Below are positions 26,623 to 35,611 of a stretch of DNA of 64,000 bases, piece after piece (position 1 is the first letter of the stretch; each line of letters begins with the position of its first letter). Made by a program: the position numbers and the translations under genes. The notes under the pieces are model-generated. The model saw nothing but the letters and a program-made list of their open reading frames with translations, searched no databases and had not been told where the DNA came from. This stretch comes from Rhizobium terrae (GTDB lineage Bacteria; Pseudomonadota; Alphaproteobacteria; Rhizobiales; Rhizobiaceae): assembly GCF_003425685.1 (NCBI RefSeq), contig NZ_QJKM01000001.1:302920-366919 (forward strand). Direction: 5' to 3'.

Positions 26623-28473
26623 ATGGCTGACCGGCCGAACATTTTGTGCATCGTAAGCGAGGATTGTCCGCCCCGGCTCGGCGCCTATGGCGATCGCCTG
26701 GCGCATTCGCCCAATCTCGATCAGCTGGCACACGACGGCGTCGTCTATGATACCGCCAACTGCACCTCGCCTGTCTGCGCCCCGTCGCGCTTCGCCATTC
26801 TGACAGGCCGTCACGCGGAAAGCTGCCCCAGAGCACAGCACATGCAGGCCTTGGCGCAGCTTCCGGGGGAGTTCCTGACATATCCCGCCGAAATGCGGAA
26901 AGCCGGCTACTATTGCACCAACAATGCCAAGACCCACTATAACTGCGATATCGACCCGGCCGAGATCTGGGACGAATCCGGCAGATCGGCCCATTGGCGC
27001 AACCGACCCGACGGCAAACCTTTCCTCGCCGTATTCAATTGCATGACTACCCACGAGTCCTGCACCTTCAAGGACCAGCCTGGCGCCGTACGACCCGAAG
27101 ACGTCGTCCTGCCATCCTACGTACCCGACACCCCGGGCATGCGGCAGAGCCTGGCGCGGCAATACAATGCCATCGCACGCATGGATGCCGAATTGGGCCG
27201 GCATCTCTTCGACCTCGAGGCCGACGGCCTCGCTGACGATACCATCGTCTTCTATTTTTCAGACCACGGTTCCGCCCTGCCACGCTCCAAGCGCTATCTC
27301 TACGATGAAGGCCTCCGGGTACCCCTGATTATCCGCGTTCCGCGCAAATGGCGCCAACTGACGCCACATGCCCCTGGGACGCGCGTCAGCGCTCCGGCGT
27401 CGCTGGTAGACCTCTTCCCCAGTTTCCTCGCGATTGCCGATCTGGACATGCCTGAAGGGCTGCACGGTGTCCCGCTGCTGGGATCAAGGGCCGCTCCGCG
27501 GCAATACGCCTTCAGTGGTCGCGACCGGATGGGCGAACGTTACGACCTCAGCCGGTCCGTCCGCTCGGAGCGGTACCGCTATATTCGAAACTACACGCCG
27601 CATCGTCCGCTCGGGCAATATGTCGCCTACGAGTGGCTCGGCGCGCACTACCAGGACTATGAAACGGCGCATCTGACAGGCATTCTCAATCCTGCACAGG
27701 AGCAGTTCTGGCGGAAGAAGGCGACCGAAGAATTCTATGATCTCCGATCCGACCCCGACGCCACGATCAATCTCGTCGATGACCCGGCGTACAAAGCCCT
27801 GATCGACGATCATCGCGCTGCGCTGGATGAGCATATGCATGCAATATGCGACACGGGCTTCATCCCGGAACACAGCCCGGTGGAAACATGGGAAGCGAGC
27901 CGGGATGAAACCCTTTACCCGCTCCCGGAGATCATGGACCTTGCCCTCGCGGCCGCCGGCCGAAAGGAGAAGAATTCGCCGGTCTTTCTGAGCAAGCTGT
28001 CGCATTCTTCGCCGGTGATGCGTCATTGGGCCGCCAAAGGGCTGCTGATGCTTTCCTCTGCGGGACAGCGGCTGCCGGATGGCCTTGAGACCGTCTACGA
28101 GAATGAGAAGGACCCGCAGGTCTGCATCCCGCTTGCCGAGGCGCTTGGCCATGCCGGGGATGCCCGTCACTGGGTGAGCGAGATAACGCAGATCCTTCGC
28201 GCGGCATCCGACCCGCGCATCAAGTTGCAGGCGCTCGATGCCCTGACCTGGTTGCCGCCATTTCCCGACATCTCGCTTGCCAACGTGCGTGCGCTCCATG
28301 ACGATGACGATACCTACCTCAGGCAGTCATCCGACTATTTGGCGCAACGCCTGGATGGAACCTACAAGCCGACCAACATCATCTTTGACCTGAGCAGGCT
28401 CGATGCCGAAGGGCAGATGGGTAAGCAGAAAGCCAGCACGACCCAGCAGCAGCCGCATCCGATTTCCCGCTGA
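26623..28473 (+). CDS. Cys-type sulfatase with C-terminal HEAT-like helical domain
   Basis: This 616-residue protein has no signal peptide. The sulfatase part covers about 1-460: Glu13-Asp14 near the metal, formylglycine site CAPSR (Cys52-Arg56), and YFSDHGSALPRSKRYLYDEG for the second metal-binding element. The last 150 residues (from about 470) are helical repeats such as HWAAKGLLMLSS, CIPLAEALGHAGDARHW and IKLQALDALTWLPP, resembling HEAT repeats seen at the C-terminus of some N-sulfoglucosamine sulfohydrolase-like proteins. The start has GGAGGACGAGGG upstream. It is 33 bases ahead of a NagZ-like GH3 gene. A sulfated hexosamine substrate is an inference. Confidence 0.92.
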   Translation: MADRPNILCIVSEDCPPRLGAYGDRLAHSPNLDQLAHDGVVYDTANCTSPVCAPSRFAILTGRHAESCPRAQHMQALAQLPGEFLTYPAEMRKAGYYCTNNAKTHYNCDIDPAEIWDESGRSAHWRNRPDGKPFLAVFNCMTTHESCTFKDQPGAVRPEDVVLPSYVPDTPGMRQSLARQYNAIARMDAELGRHLFDLEADGLADDTIVFYFSDHGSALPRSKRYLYDEGLRVPLIIRVPRKWRQLTPHAPGTRVSAPASLVDLFPSFLAIADLDMPEGLHGVPLLGSRAAPRQYAFSGRDRMGERYDLSRSVRSERYRYIRNYTPHRPLGQYVAYEWLGAHYQDYETAHLTGILNPAQEQFWRKKATEEFYDLRSDPDATINLVDDPAYKALIDDHRAALDEHMHAICDTGFIPEHSPVETWEASRDETLYPLPEIMDLALAAAGRKEKNSPVFLSKLSHSSPVMRHWAAKGLLMLSSAGQRLPDGLETVYENEKDPQVCIPLAEALGHAGDARHWVSEITQILRAASDPRIKLQALDALTWLPPFPDISLANVRALHDDDDTYLRQSSDYLAQRLDGTYKPTNIIFDLSRLDAEGQMGKQKASTTQQQPHPISR

Positions 28474-28506
28474 GCGTCGCCGAATATCGGTCCGATTGGA
28501 GACATC

Positions 28507-30168
28507 ATGCAACTGATACTGAATCATCTGACAAAGGCTCCCTTCGATCTCGACCGCGAGGCCGTCGCCTGGGTGGAGCGCATGTTCCGGACTCTCGACG
28601 AAACGGCCCGCGCCGCGCAGCTTTTCAATCTCAACTCCCGCGGCACCGACAGGCAGACGGAGATCGCCCGCATCCGGCATCTGAAGCCCGGCGGCATCAC
28701 CCGCTTCTTCAACGCCGACGGCGCGGGAGAACGCGAGCATATGGCTGCACTTCAGGCCGAGGCCAACGTGCCAATGCTGGTATCTGCCGATCTCGAAGGT
28801 TCGCGCATGAGCCTGCCCTTCGGCACGGCCGTTCCCAACCCGTTGGCCCTCGCGGCCGTGGACGACGTTTCGCTGACCGAAGCGATCTCCGATCTCATGG
28901 CACGCGAGGCCCGCTCCGTCGGTATCAACTGGTCCTTCACCCCTGTCCTCGACATCAATGCGGCGTTCCGCAGCCCGATCGTCGCAACCCGAGGATTTGG
29001 CTCCGACCCGGCACTCATCGAGCGCCACGCCTTGGCGCAGATACGTGTCTTCCAGCGCCTCGGCCTCGCGGCGACGGTCAAACATTGGCCGGGTGAGGGT
29101 TACGACGAACGCGACCAGCATCTCGTCACGACGATCAACCCGCTCTCGATGAAAGAATGGCGCGCCAGCTTCGGAAAACTTTACAAGGCCGCCATCGATC
29201 AAGGCGTCAAATCGGTGATGTCGGCCCACATCGCGCTGCCGGCTTACATCTTTGAACGCGACGTGCAGGCCGAGGAAGAAGCCTACCTGCCGGCTTCGGT
29301 TTCGAAAGCCCTCAATCTCGATCTTCTGAGAGGCGAACTTGGCTTCAACGGCCTCATCGTTTCCGACGCGAGTGAAATGGCGGGCCTTTCGAGCGTCATG
29401 CCGGCACGTGAAGCAAAGGTCGAGATCATCGCCAGCGGCTGTGACATGGTGCTCTTCTCCTCGGATCCCGAGATGGAAATCGCCGCAGTTCGCGATGCGG
29501 TCCATGACGGGCGCATTACCGCGGAACGTTTTGTCGATGCGGTTACCCGAGTCCTCGCTCTGAAGGCCTCGCTTGGGCTGCATCAAGACGTCAGGATGCC
29601 GGCCTATATCGTTGATAGAGCAGCAAAGAAGATGGCGGAAGATGCCTTCGCCCGTGCCCCGACACTGGTGAAGGATCGCCACGCTACCCTGCCCCTCGAC
29701 CCCGCGAAGCACCGGCGCATCCTCGTCGTGTCGGGCGGGATCGTCGAGCCCATGCGAAGCGCCCGGCTGGATTTCGAACTGCCGACGATGCTCGAAAACG
29801 AGGGCTTCGCGATCACCCTTCATCGCTACGGCACACCGCTCGATACGGAGGGACAAGACCTTGTGCTCTATCTCTTCGGCGAGGAAACGCTTTTGACGCG
29901 CGGGCGCATCTTCCTCGACTGGCTCTCACTCCACGGTGATTTCCGGGCGGCCATGAAGCGCCCGTGGACGGGGCTGCCGACGGTGATGATCTCCTTCGGC
30001 TTCCCCTATTATCTGTACGACGCGCCGCGAATGCCCGCCTATATCAATGCCTATTCGACCCACGAAGCGATGCAGAAGGCCGTACTGGAGGCCCTGATGG
30101 GCCGAACCCCGTGGAACCGCAAGAGCCCGATAGACCCTTATGCCGGTGCACCCGATGCGCGATTTTGA
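28507..30168 (+). CDS. NagZ-like GH3 beta-N-acetylhexosaminidase
   Basis: This 553-residue GH3 enzyme has KHWPGEG (192-198) and then DQH (203-205), equivalent to the Asp-Ser-His loop that carries the general acid histidine of NagZ enzymes. The predicted nucleophile is Asp287 in GLIVSDASEMAG. This motif combination distinguishes beta-N-acetylhexosaminidase-type GH3 from beta-glucosidase-type members. It is longer than NagZ (about 340 residues), with an additional C-terminal domain as in the DUF-type NagA-like enzymes. There is no signal peptide. It follows the sulfatase by 33 bases, so the pair may first remove sulfate and then release the hexosamine. Confidence 0.9.
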   Translation: MQLILNHLTKAPFDLDREAVAWVERMFRTLDETARAAQLFNLNSRGTDRQTEIARIRHLKPGGITRFFNADGAGEREHMAALQAEANVPMLVSADLEGSRMSLPFGTAVPNPLALAAVDDVSLTEAISDLMAREARSVGINWSFTPVLDINAAFRSPIVATRGFGSDPALIERHALAQIRVFQRLGLAATVKHWPGEGYDERDQHLVTTINPLSMKEWRASFGKLYKAAIDQGVKSVMSAHIALPAYIFERDVQAEEEAYLPASVSKALNLDLLRGELGFNGLIVSDASEMAGLSSVMPAREAKVEIIASGCDMVLFSSDPEMEIAAVRDAVHDGRITAERFVDAVTRVLALKASLGLHQDVRMPAYIVDRAAKKMAEDAFARAPTLVKDRHATLPLDPAKHRRILVVSGGIVEPMRSARLDFELPTMLENEGFAITLHRYGTPLDTEGQDLVLYLFGEETLLTRGRIFLDWLSLHGDFRAAMKRPWTGLPTVMISFGFPYYLYDAPRMPAYINAYSTHEAMQKAVLEALMGRTPWNRKSPIDPYAGAPDARF

Positions 30169-30171
30169 ATT

Positions 30172-30199
30172 GGCCGGCGTTGCCACCGGCCGGCATTTT
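30172..30199. terminator. candidate bidirectional terminator between GH3 and binding-protein genes
   Basis: GGCCGG (30172-30177) and CCGGCC (30186-30191) form a six-pair GC stem with an eight-base loop, followed on the plus strand by GGCATTTTC. It sits between two convergent genes. The T tract is short on the plus strand and interrupted on the minus strand, so efficiency is uncertain. Confidence 0.5.
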
Positions 30200-30200
30200 C

Positions 30201-31178
30201 TCAGGCGTTGACGAAGAGGTTGCCCGTATAGAACTGCTCGGGCGGCAGCGGGTCCTTCACCGTTCCGAATTCCTGGAACATCTTGTTGAAGTCGCTCAGC
30301 CACTTGTTGACGGTGCCATCCTTCGTGAAGGCGTCCAGCTCCTTGCTCGTCAGCATCTTGCGGCTGCGGGCGACCTTGTCGGTCGCATCCGCCGGCGCAT
30401 TGAGGAAGGCCGTGGTGATCTGGATCGAACGATCGAGATTGGCCGCGCGATAATCCATCGCCTTCTTCATGACGCGAAGGAATTTCTTCACGAGATCCGG
30501 ATTCTGCTGAACGATCTCGTTGCGGGCGACGAAGGTGTTGATGAACGAAGTCTGCGGATAGAAATCCTGATTGGAGGCGAGTTCCTTCATATCCGGAACA
30601 CGCGGCTTGATCGTGTCGATCAGCGGATACCAGATGCCGGCACCGTCGATCTGCTTCGAGGTGAACGCGGAAACCACGGTTGCCGGATCCATCGGCACCA
30701 CTTGGATGTCACCGATCGTCATGCCGGCCTTGGTCAGCGCCATGCGCAGGATCATGTCGCCGGACGTACCCTGCGGAACGCCGACCTTCTTGCCCTTGAG
30801 ATCCTTGATCGAGCCGATATTGCCCTGGACGATGACGCGGTCGGAAAAGCCGATATCGTTGACGCCGATCACCTTGGCGCGGCCGCTCGCGGGCAGCCAG
30901 AGGGCGCCTGGACCGATCGTTCCGAAATTCAGGCTGCCGGCGCCCATCGCCTGAATCTGGATCGGGCCGTTGGTGAACACCTTGACCGACGGCGTAATGC
31001 CTTCGGCTTCCCAAAGCTTCTGATCCTGGGCGATCGCCAGCACGCTGGCATTCGGGAAATCGGCGATGTAGCCGATCGTCATGTCGGCGGATTGGGCGAT
31101 CGCCTTTCCGCCGATCGAAAACGCGCTCGCGCCCGCGACGGCCGCTGTCGTCTTCATGAGGTTACGTCTCGTCAGCAT
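30201..31178 (-). CDS. sulfonate/sulfate-ester type periplasmic binding protein (SsuA/TauA/NMT1 family)
   Basis: This 325-residue protein has a Tat-like or Sec signal peptide (MLTRRNLMKTTAAVAGASAFSIGGKAIAQ) with RRN near the N-terminus. The mature part shows MTIGYIADFPNASVLAIAQDQKLWEAEG, GPGALWLPASGRAKV and KKVGVPQGTSGDMILRMAL, typical of the NMT1/THI5-like family used for taurine, sulfonates, sulfate esters and pyrimidines. ATG 31178 is chosen because AAGGAGG lies seven bases upstream. It is the last gene of a minus-strand operon that begins with a sulfatase, so an organosulfur substrate is likely. Confidence 0.9.
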   Translation of the reverse strand: MLTRRNLMKTTAAVAGASAFSIGGKAIAQSADMTIGYIADFPNASVLAIAQDQKLWEAEGITPSVKVFTNGPIQIQAMGAGSLNFGTIGPGALWLPASGRAKVIGVNDIGFSDRVIVQGNIGSIKDLKGKKVGVPQGTSGDMILRMALTKAGMTIGDIQVVPMDPATVVSAFTSKQIDGAGIWYPLIDTIKPRVPDMKELASNQDFYPQTSFINTFVARNEIVQQNPDLVKKFLRVMKKAMDYRAANLDRSIQITTAFLNAPADATDKVARSRKMLTSKELDAFTKDGTVNKWLSDFNKMFQEFGTVKDPLPPEQFYTGNLFVNA

Positions 31179-31218
31179 GTTCATTCCTCCTTTTAACAGC
31201 CGATTTTGGCAGCAACGT

Positions 31219-31989
31219 TCAAGCCGCGGCGGGGTGATAGACCGACCGCCAGACCTCGTTGCGCAATGCAGAAAATTCCGGCGAAAGACGCATCTCCTCG
31301 GTGCGCGGATAGGGCAGATCGACCGGAACGATCTTGTGGAGCCGGCCCGGGCGGGCGGCCATGACGACGACACGGCTTGCGAGATAGACCGCCTCGTCGA
31401 CGTCGTGGGTGATGAACATGACGGTACGCCGCTCCGCTTCCCAAGTGGCGAGCAGCTGATCCTGAAGCTGGACGCGGGTCAAAGCATCCAGTGCTCCGAA
31501 CGGCTCGTCCATGAGCAAAATCTTCGGGTTCACGGCGTAGGCACGGGCGATCGCGCAACGCTGCTTCATGCCGCCCGACAGCGTCTTCGGCAGGGACTCC
31601 GCAAAGTCGCTCAAGCCGACGAGGCCGATGAAATGATCGGCGATCCTCCGGCGTTCCGCCTTCGGATGGCCTGCGATCTGCAGGCCGAATTCGACGTTCT
31701 CACGGACTGTCAGCCACGGGAAGAGTGCGTATTGCTGGAAGATTACGCCACGCTCGGGACCGGGGCCTTTGACCGGGATGCTGTCGACCAGAACCTGGCC
31801 GGATGATGGGTTGGTGAGGCCGGCCGCAATGTTCATGGCCGTCGACTTGCCGCAGCCGGACGGGCCGACTACCGTGATGAACTCGCCGTCCTCGATATCG
31901 AGGTTGAGGCCTTGGAGCGCATTGAAAGATGTCTGGCCAGCAATATTGAACGTCTTCGCGACGTTCTGGAACGAGATTTTGATGCTCAT
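31219..31989 (-). CDS. sulfonate/nitrate-type ABC importer ATPase (SsuB/TauB family)
   Basis: This 256-residue ATPase starts with [18 protein letters not shown]. It has Walker A GPSGCGKS, signature [36 protein letters not shown], and [16 protein letters not shown] for the switch region. The GALDALTR Walker B extension is characteristic of the SsuB/TauB/NrtD group. The start overlaps the permease stop (ATGA). The earlier in-frame start at 32181 lies inside the permease gene and is rejected. It powers the importer at 30201-32798. Confidence 0.92.
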   Translation of the reverse strand: MSIKISFQNVAKTFNIAGQTSFNALQGLNLDIEDGEFITVVGPSGCGKSTAMNIAAGLTNPSSGQVLVDSIPVKGPGPERGVIFQQYALFPWLTVRENVEFGLQIAGHPKAERRRIADHFIGLVGLSDFAESLPKTLSGGMKQRCAIARAYAVNPKILLMDEPFGALDALTRVQLQDQLLATWEAERRTVMFITHDVDEAVYLASRVVVMAARPGRLHKIVPVDLPYPRTEEMRLSPEFSALRNEVWRSVYHPAAA

Positions 31990-32798
31990 AGTTTTTCCTG
32001 CCAGGCGGTCAGCACGCCATCGAGCGCCATGACGATACGGTCCATGACGAGGCCGAGAACGCCGATCGCGACGAGGCTGACGAAGATAGTCGGAAGATCG
32101 TAATAGAGCTGGGCCTGCTGCATGCGGAACCCGAGGCCGGATTGCGCCGCGATGAGTTCGGCCGCGACGACGGTCGCCCATGACGACCCGAGGCCGATAC
32201 GGCCTCCGACCATGATATAGGGTAGCGACGCCGGCACGATGACACGCCGGAAGATGACGAAATCGTTGGCTCCGAGGACACGGGCGGCATTGATCAACGT
32301 CTTGTCCACATTGACTACACCCTGATAGGTCGCCACGACGCTCGAAAGAAACGACGCCAGGAAGATGACGAAGATCTTCGGCGTCTCGTCGATGCCCATG
32401 GTGACGATCGCCAGCGGAATAATGGCGAGCGGCGGGATGGTGCGGAAGAACTGTACGTAAGGTTCGATGACGCCGCGGGCGATGCGATACCAGCCCATCA
32501 GGAAACCGATGGGGATCGCCACGGCGATGCCGAGTGCAAAGCCCGTGAAGACGCGGCCGAGGCTTGCCAGCGCATCGGACCAGAGAAGTCCGTTTTGCGC
32601 TTGGATAACCGCTTGCCGGGCGACCGCGAGCGGTGTCGGCAGACCGACGACGCCCTGCGAGGTGACCGCGGCCCAGAGGATGATGCCGGCCACTACGGCG
32701 GTGACGTTGACCGCCAGCATTCCCACCGGGCGCGACAACAACGATGGACGCGATACCGGTTCGGGTTTTTCCTCGGTCGTTGAAACTGACAAGGTCAT
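31986..32798 (-). CDS. sulfonate/nitrate-type ABC importer permease (SsuC/TauC family)
   Basis: This 270-residue permease has about six helices, with the cytoplasmic coupling loop [38 protein letters not shown] and [28 protein letters not shown], both SsuC signatures. ATG 32798 is preferred because GAGGGAGGC lies just before it. An in-frame GTG at 32852 would overlap the sulfatase stop and cannot be excluded. It is the second gene after the sulfatase in the same transcript. Confidence 0.9.
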   Translation of the reverse strand: MTLSVSTTEEKPEPVSRPSLLSRPVGMLAVNVTAVVAGIILWAAVTSQGVVGLPTPLAVARQAVIQAQNGLLWSDALASLGRVFTGFALGIAVAIPIGFLMGWYRIARGVIEPYVQFFRTIPPLAIIPLAIVTMGIDETPKIFVIFLASFLSSVVATYQGVVNVDKTLINAARVLGANDFVIFRRVIVPASLPYIMVGGRIGLGSSWATVVAAELIAAQSGLGFRMQQAQLYYDLPTIFVSLVAIGVLGLVMDRIVMALDGVLTAWQEKL

Positions 32799-32841
32799 GC
32801 CTCCCTCGCGAAAGCGTGTCCGCATTGGTGAAATTGCAGTC

Positions 32842-34278
32842 TCATCGGACACCCGCCATGACGTCGCGCGTCTTGAAGTTGGACTCGATCAGCCAGTCGC
32901 GCATCACGTCCAGGAGTTCGCGCTTCCGTTCCGCATAAAGCGGATCGCTCCAGAGGTTCTTCACCTCCTTCGGATCGTTTTCGAGATCGAAAAGCTGGCC
33001 GTCGGTCGAGCCCTTGAAGTGGACGAGCTTCCATCGGTCGCTTCTGACCCCCGTCATGAACTCGACGCCGCCGGCCATCGCGACGTCGCCGATCTGTTCG
33101 CAGAACACATGAGCGCGGGGTGTCCAGTCCTTGCCTTCAAGCGCCGGCCTGAGGCTCTTCGCCTCGAACGATTTCGGTGGCGTGATGCCGGCATATTCGA
33201 GAATGGTCGGGCCAAGGTCGAAGAGCTGGCAGAGCCCGTCGATCGCACGTCCGCCCTCGAACCGGTTCGCCGTGGACCAGATGACGGTCGGTACCCGGGT
33301 GACGATGTCGTACATAGACCATTTCTGGATCAGCCCGTGCTCGCCGAGGCATTCGCCGTGATCGGAGGTGAAGATGACGATGGCGTCTTCCAGATAGCCG
33401 CGCTCCTTGAGCGCTTCCAGCAGTTCGCCGACCTTCTCGTCGATCAGCGTGACGTTGCCGAGGTAATGCGCCCAGAGCCGCTGCATCTGGTCCGGTGTCG
33501 GATCGAGGCTCCAGACGACGGAGTCGTGGTCGACCTCGACGTCGTGCTGGCGTTTGTCCTTCAGTTCCTGGTGAAGCGAGTCCAGTTCTTCCTTCGTCGG
33601 CCTCGGCAGCGGCAGATCGTTGCGCCTGAGGTAGGGTTCCGTATAGCGCGCCGGCGGATCGAACGGCGGATGCGGCCCCGGAAAACCGACCTGCAGGAAC
33701 AGCGGTTCGGTCGGCGGATAGGTGTTCACCCACCATTTCGCCATGTTGCCGACGAAGGCGTCGGAGTGAAGATCTTCGGGCAGATCCCAGTCGAAGCAGC
33801 CGAGCCGATCCCGGTAGTCGTCAAGCTTGCGATAGAGCTCGCGCTGCTGCTTGACGAGGCCATTGGCGGCGAGCGCCTTGTCCCATTCGTCGAAATACCA
33901 GCGCCCTTCCATATAACGGTCCTTGTTCTCCACCACGTAGCGCTCGTGGAAGCCGGAATCCGAATTGTAGGGAATGGTGTGCATCTTGCCGACGTTGACG
34001 CAGCGATAGCCCGCCTCGCGCAGTTGCTCGACCCAGGTCCGCTGCCATTTCTGGCCGTTCGCGAGAACGCCCGTCGTATGCGGATAGTAGCCGGTGAAAA
34101 GGCTTGCCCGCGAAGGCACGCAGCTCGGCGCCGTGATGTGGCAGTTGGTCAGCGCCACGCCCTTTTCGACGAGCGCATCGATGTTGGGGGTCATGGCATA
34201 GGGAAATCCCAGCGCTGCTATGGAATCGTATCGCTGCTGGTCCGTCATGATCAGAATGATGTTTGGCCTTTCAGCCAT
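32842..34278 (-). CDS. Cys-type sulfatase, cytoplasmic, first gene of sulfate-ester importer operon
   Basis: This 478-residue sulfatase has MTDQQRYD with Asp13 and the formylglycine site CVPSR (Cys53-Arg57). GKMHTIP and [22 protein letters not shown] hold other active-site residues. Start ATG 34278 has GGAGGAG nine bases upstream. It resembles the sulfatase at 35612-37108 along the whole length (shared [11 protein letters not shown] and PEDLHSD segments), so the two are paralogues. Permease, ATPase and binding-protein genes follow on the same strand. The LacI gene at 34434 is divergent and probably controls it. No signal peptide. Confidence 0.93.
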   Translation of the reverse strand: MAERPNIILIMTDQQRYDSIAALGFPYAMTPNIDALVEKGVALTNCHITAPSCVPSRASLFTGYYPHTTGVLANGQKWQRTWVEQLREAGYRCVNVGKMHTIPYNSDSGFHERYVVENKDRYMEGRWYFDEWDKALAANGLVKQQRELYRKLDDYRDRLGCFDWDLPEDLHSDAFVGNMAKWWVNTYPPTEPLFLQVGFPGPHPPFDPPARYTEPYLRRNDLPLPRPTKEELDSLHQELKDKRQHDVEVDHDSVVWSLDPTPDQMQRLWAHYLGNVTLIDEKVGELLEALKERGYLEDAIVIFTSDHGECLGEHGLIQKWSMYDIVTRVPTVIWSTANRFEGGRAIDGLCQLFDLGPTILEYAGITPPKSFEAKSLRPALEGKDWTPRAHVFCEQIGDVAMAGGVEFMTGVRSDRWKLVHFKGSTDGQLFDLENDPKEVKNLWSDPLYAERKRELLDVMRDWLIESNFKTRDVMAGVR

Positions 34279-34433
34279 AGGTTCTGCTCCTCCGCGCCGC
34301 CGTTTGCCGGCCTGCACAATCCATCAAACGAAAGAAAGGGGTTGTTCCGGGTCTTTCGCTTGCCTCGCCACTAAAACGATGGCACAAAGTGAACGTTAAC
34401 GCAACGATCACCCAGATGGATTTTTGAATTCGA

Positions 34434-35471
34434 ATGACGATCGATATTATCGACAAGGAAGCGCGCAACGTCCCGACCCTCGCCTCGATTGCGGAGCGGG
34501 TCGGCGTTTCGGTCAATACCGTTTCACGGGCCTTGCGCGCGCCGAACACGGTTCGCGTCGAGCTTCGCCGTCGCATCAACGCGGCCATGGAAGAACTCAA
34601 TTACGTGCCGAACCGGCTTGCCGGCGGGCTATCCGGCACGCGATCAGATATCGTCGGCGTCGTCGTGACATCGCTTTATTATTCGGAATTCGCCAGCATC
34701 ATCGACTCCCTGCAATCCGCGCTTCTGGAACGCGATCTGCAGGTCATGCTGGCGAATACGCGCTACAATGCCGACCAGGAACTGCGGCTTGTCCGCTCGA
34801 TCCTCAGCTGGCGGCCGGCTGCGGTCGCCATCATCGGGGTCGACCATCCTCCCAAGGTCGTCGAGCTGCTGAAAGCGTCGGGCATTCCGATCATCGAGAT
34901 GTGGGATACCGGCGGCGACGTGATCGACACGGCGGTCGGCTTCGACCACACGCAGGTCGGCGCCGCCCAGGCCGATCACCTGATTGCCCAGGGCTATCGA
35001 CGGATCGCCTTTCTCGGCAGCGTCCGCGAAAACGACAAGCGCGCGCAAAAACGCCTGAGCGGGCTGGAAGCAGCAGCAGCAGCCGCAGGACTTCCCGAGA
35101 TCACCAAGCACACTGCGCAACAGGGCGGCAATCCCGAGCTTGGAGAACGGCTGGCCACCGAACTCCTGGAACACCACCCGGAAATCGACGCGATTGCATG
35201 CAATAGTGATGTCGTGTCGTTCGGGGTTCTCCGTGCACTGAAAAAGCTCGGCAAGCGCGTGCCGGAGGATATCGGCGTGATTGCCTTCGGAGACAACGAA
35301 GCAGCCGGCTGCGTCACGCCTTCTCTGACGACGATACGTCCTGACCGGGAACGGATCGGCAAGCTGACCGCCGAAGCCATCGTCGCCCGCATCAACGGTT
35401 CCGAGCCGAGGATCACTATTGTGGACTGGCAGCTCGTCGTGCGGGAAAGCACGCAACGCAGCACATTATAA
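34434..35471 (+). CDS. LacI-family transcriptional regulator
   Basis: This 345-residue protein has a LacI helix-turn-helix (VPTLASIAERVGVSVNTVSRAL, about 14-35) and hinge (YVPNRLAGGLSGTRS), then the sensor domain. It is divergent from the sulfatase-importer operon at 34278, separated by 155 bases. This gap holds CGTTAACG (34394-34401), an eight-base palindrome of the kind found at the centre of LacI operators, but too short to be convincing. The hinge YVPNxxAGxL is shared with the LacI protein at 37152, suggesting a duplicated regulator-sulfatase pair. Confidence 0.92.
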   Translation: MTIDIIDKEARNVPTLASIAERVGVSVNTVSRALRAPNTVRVELRRRINAAMEELNYVPNRLAGGLSGTRSDIVGVVVTSLYYSEFASIIDSLQSALLERDLQVMLANTRYNADQELRLVRSILSWRPAAVAIIGVDHPPKVVELLKASGIPIIEMWDTGGDVIDTAVGFDHTQVGAAQADHLIAQGYRRIAFLGSVRENDKRAQKRLSGLEAAAAAAGLPEITKHTAQQGGNPELGERLATELLEHHPEIDAIACNSDVVSFGVLRALKKLGKRVPEDIGVIAFGDNEAAGCVTPSLTTIRPDRERIGKLTAEAIVARINGSEPRITIVDWQLVVRESTQRSTL

Positions 35472-35565
35472 AAGCATGATGCCCCGCAGGATCTCCACGC
35501 GAAACTTTTTGGAAATTGCCGGCGGCATCGAAGGTATCATGCATGACGGCTCCGGTTTTCACATA

Positions 35566-35587
35566 GGCCTCTTTTTTGCATGAGGCC
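35566..35587. other. weak hairpin between convergent LacI and sulfatase genes
   Basis: GGCCTC (35566-35571) and GAGGCC (35582-35587) form a six-pair stem enclosing a T-rich ten-base loop. The location between two convergent gene ends fits a terminator, but no T tract follows on either strand, so I label it only as a hairpin. Confidence 0.3.
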
Positions 35588-35611
35588 ATCTCTGCGGAAT
35601 GCCTATCCCCG

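Noticed and set aside
32467..34374. Plus-strand open frame of 635 residues
   Set aside because: It is antisense to the sulfatase and SsuC-like permease genes; no domain is visible.
34394..34401. CGTTAACG as a confirmed LacI operator
   Set aside because: An eight-base palindrome is expected often by chance; flanking bases are not symmetric.
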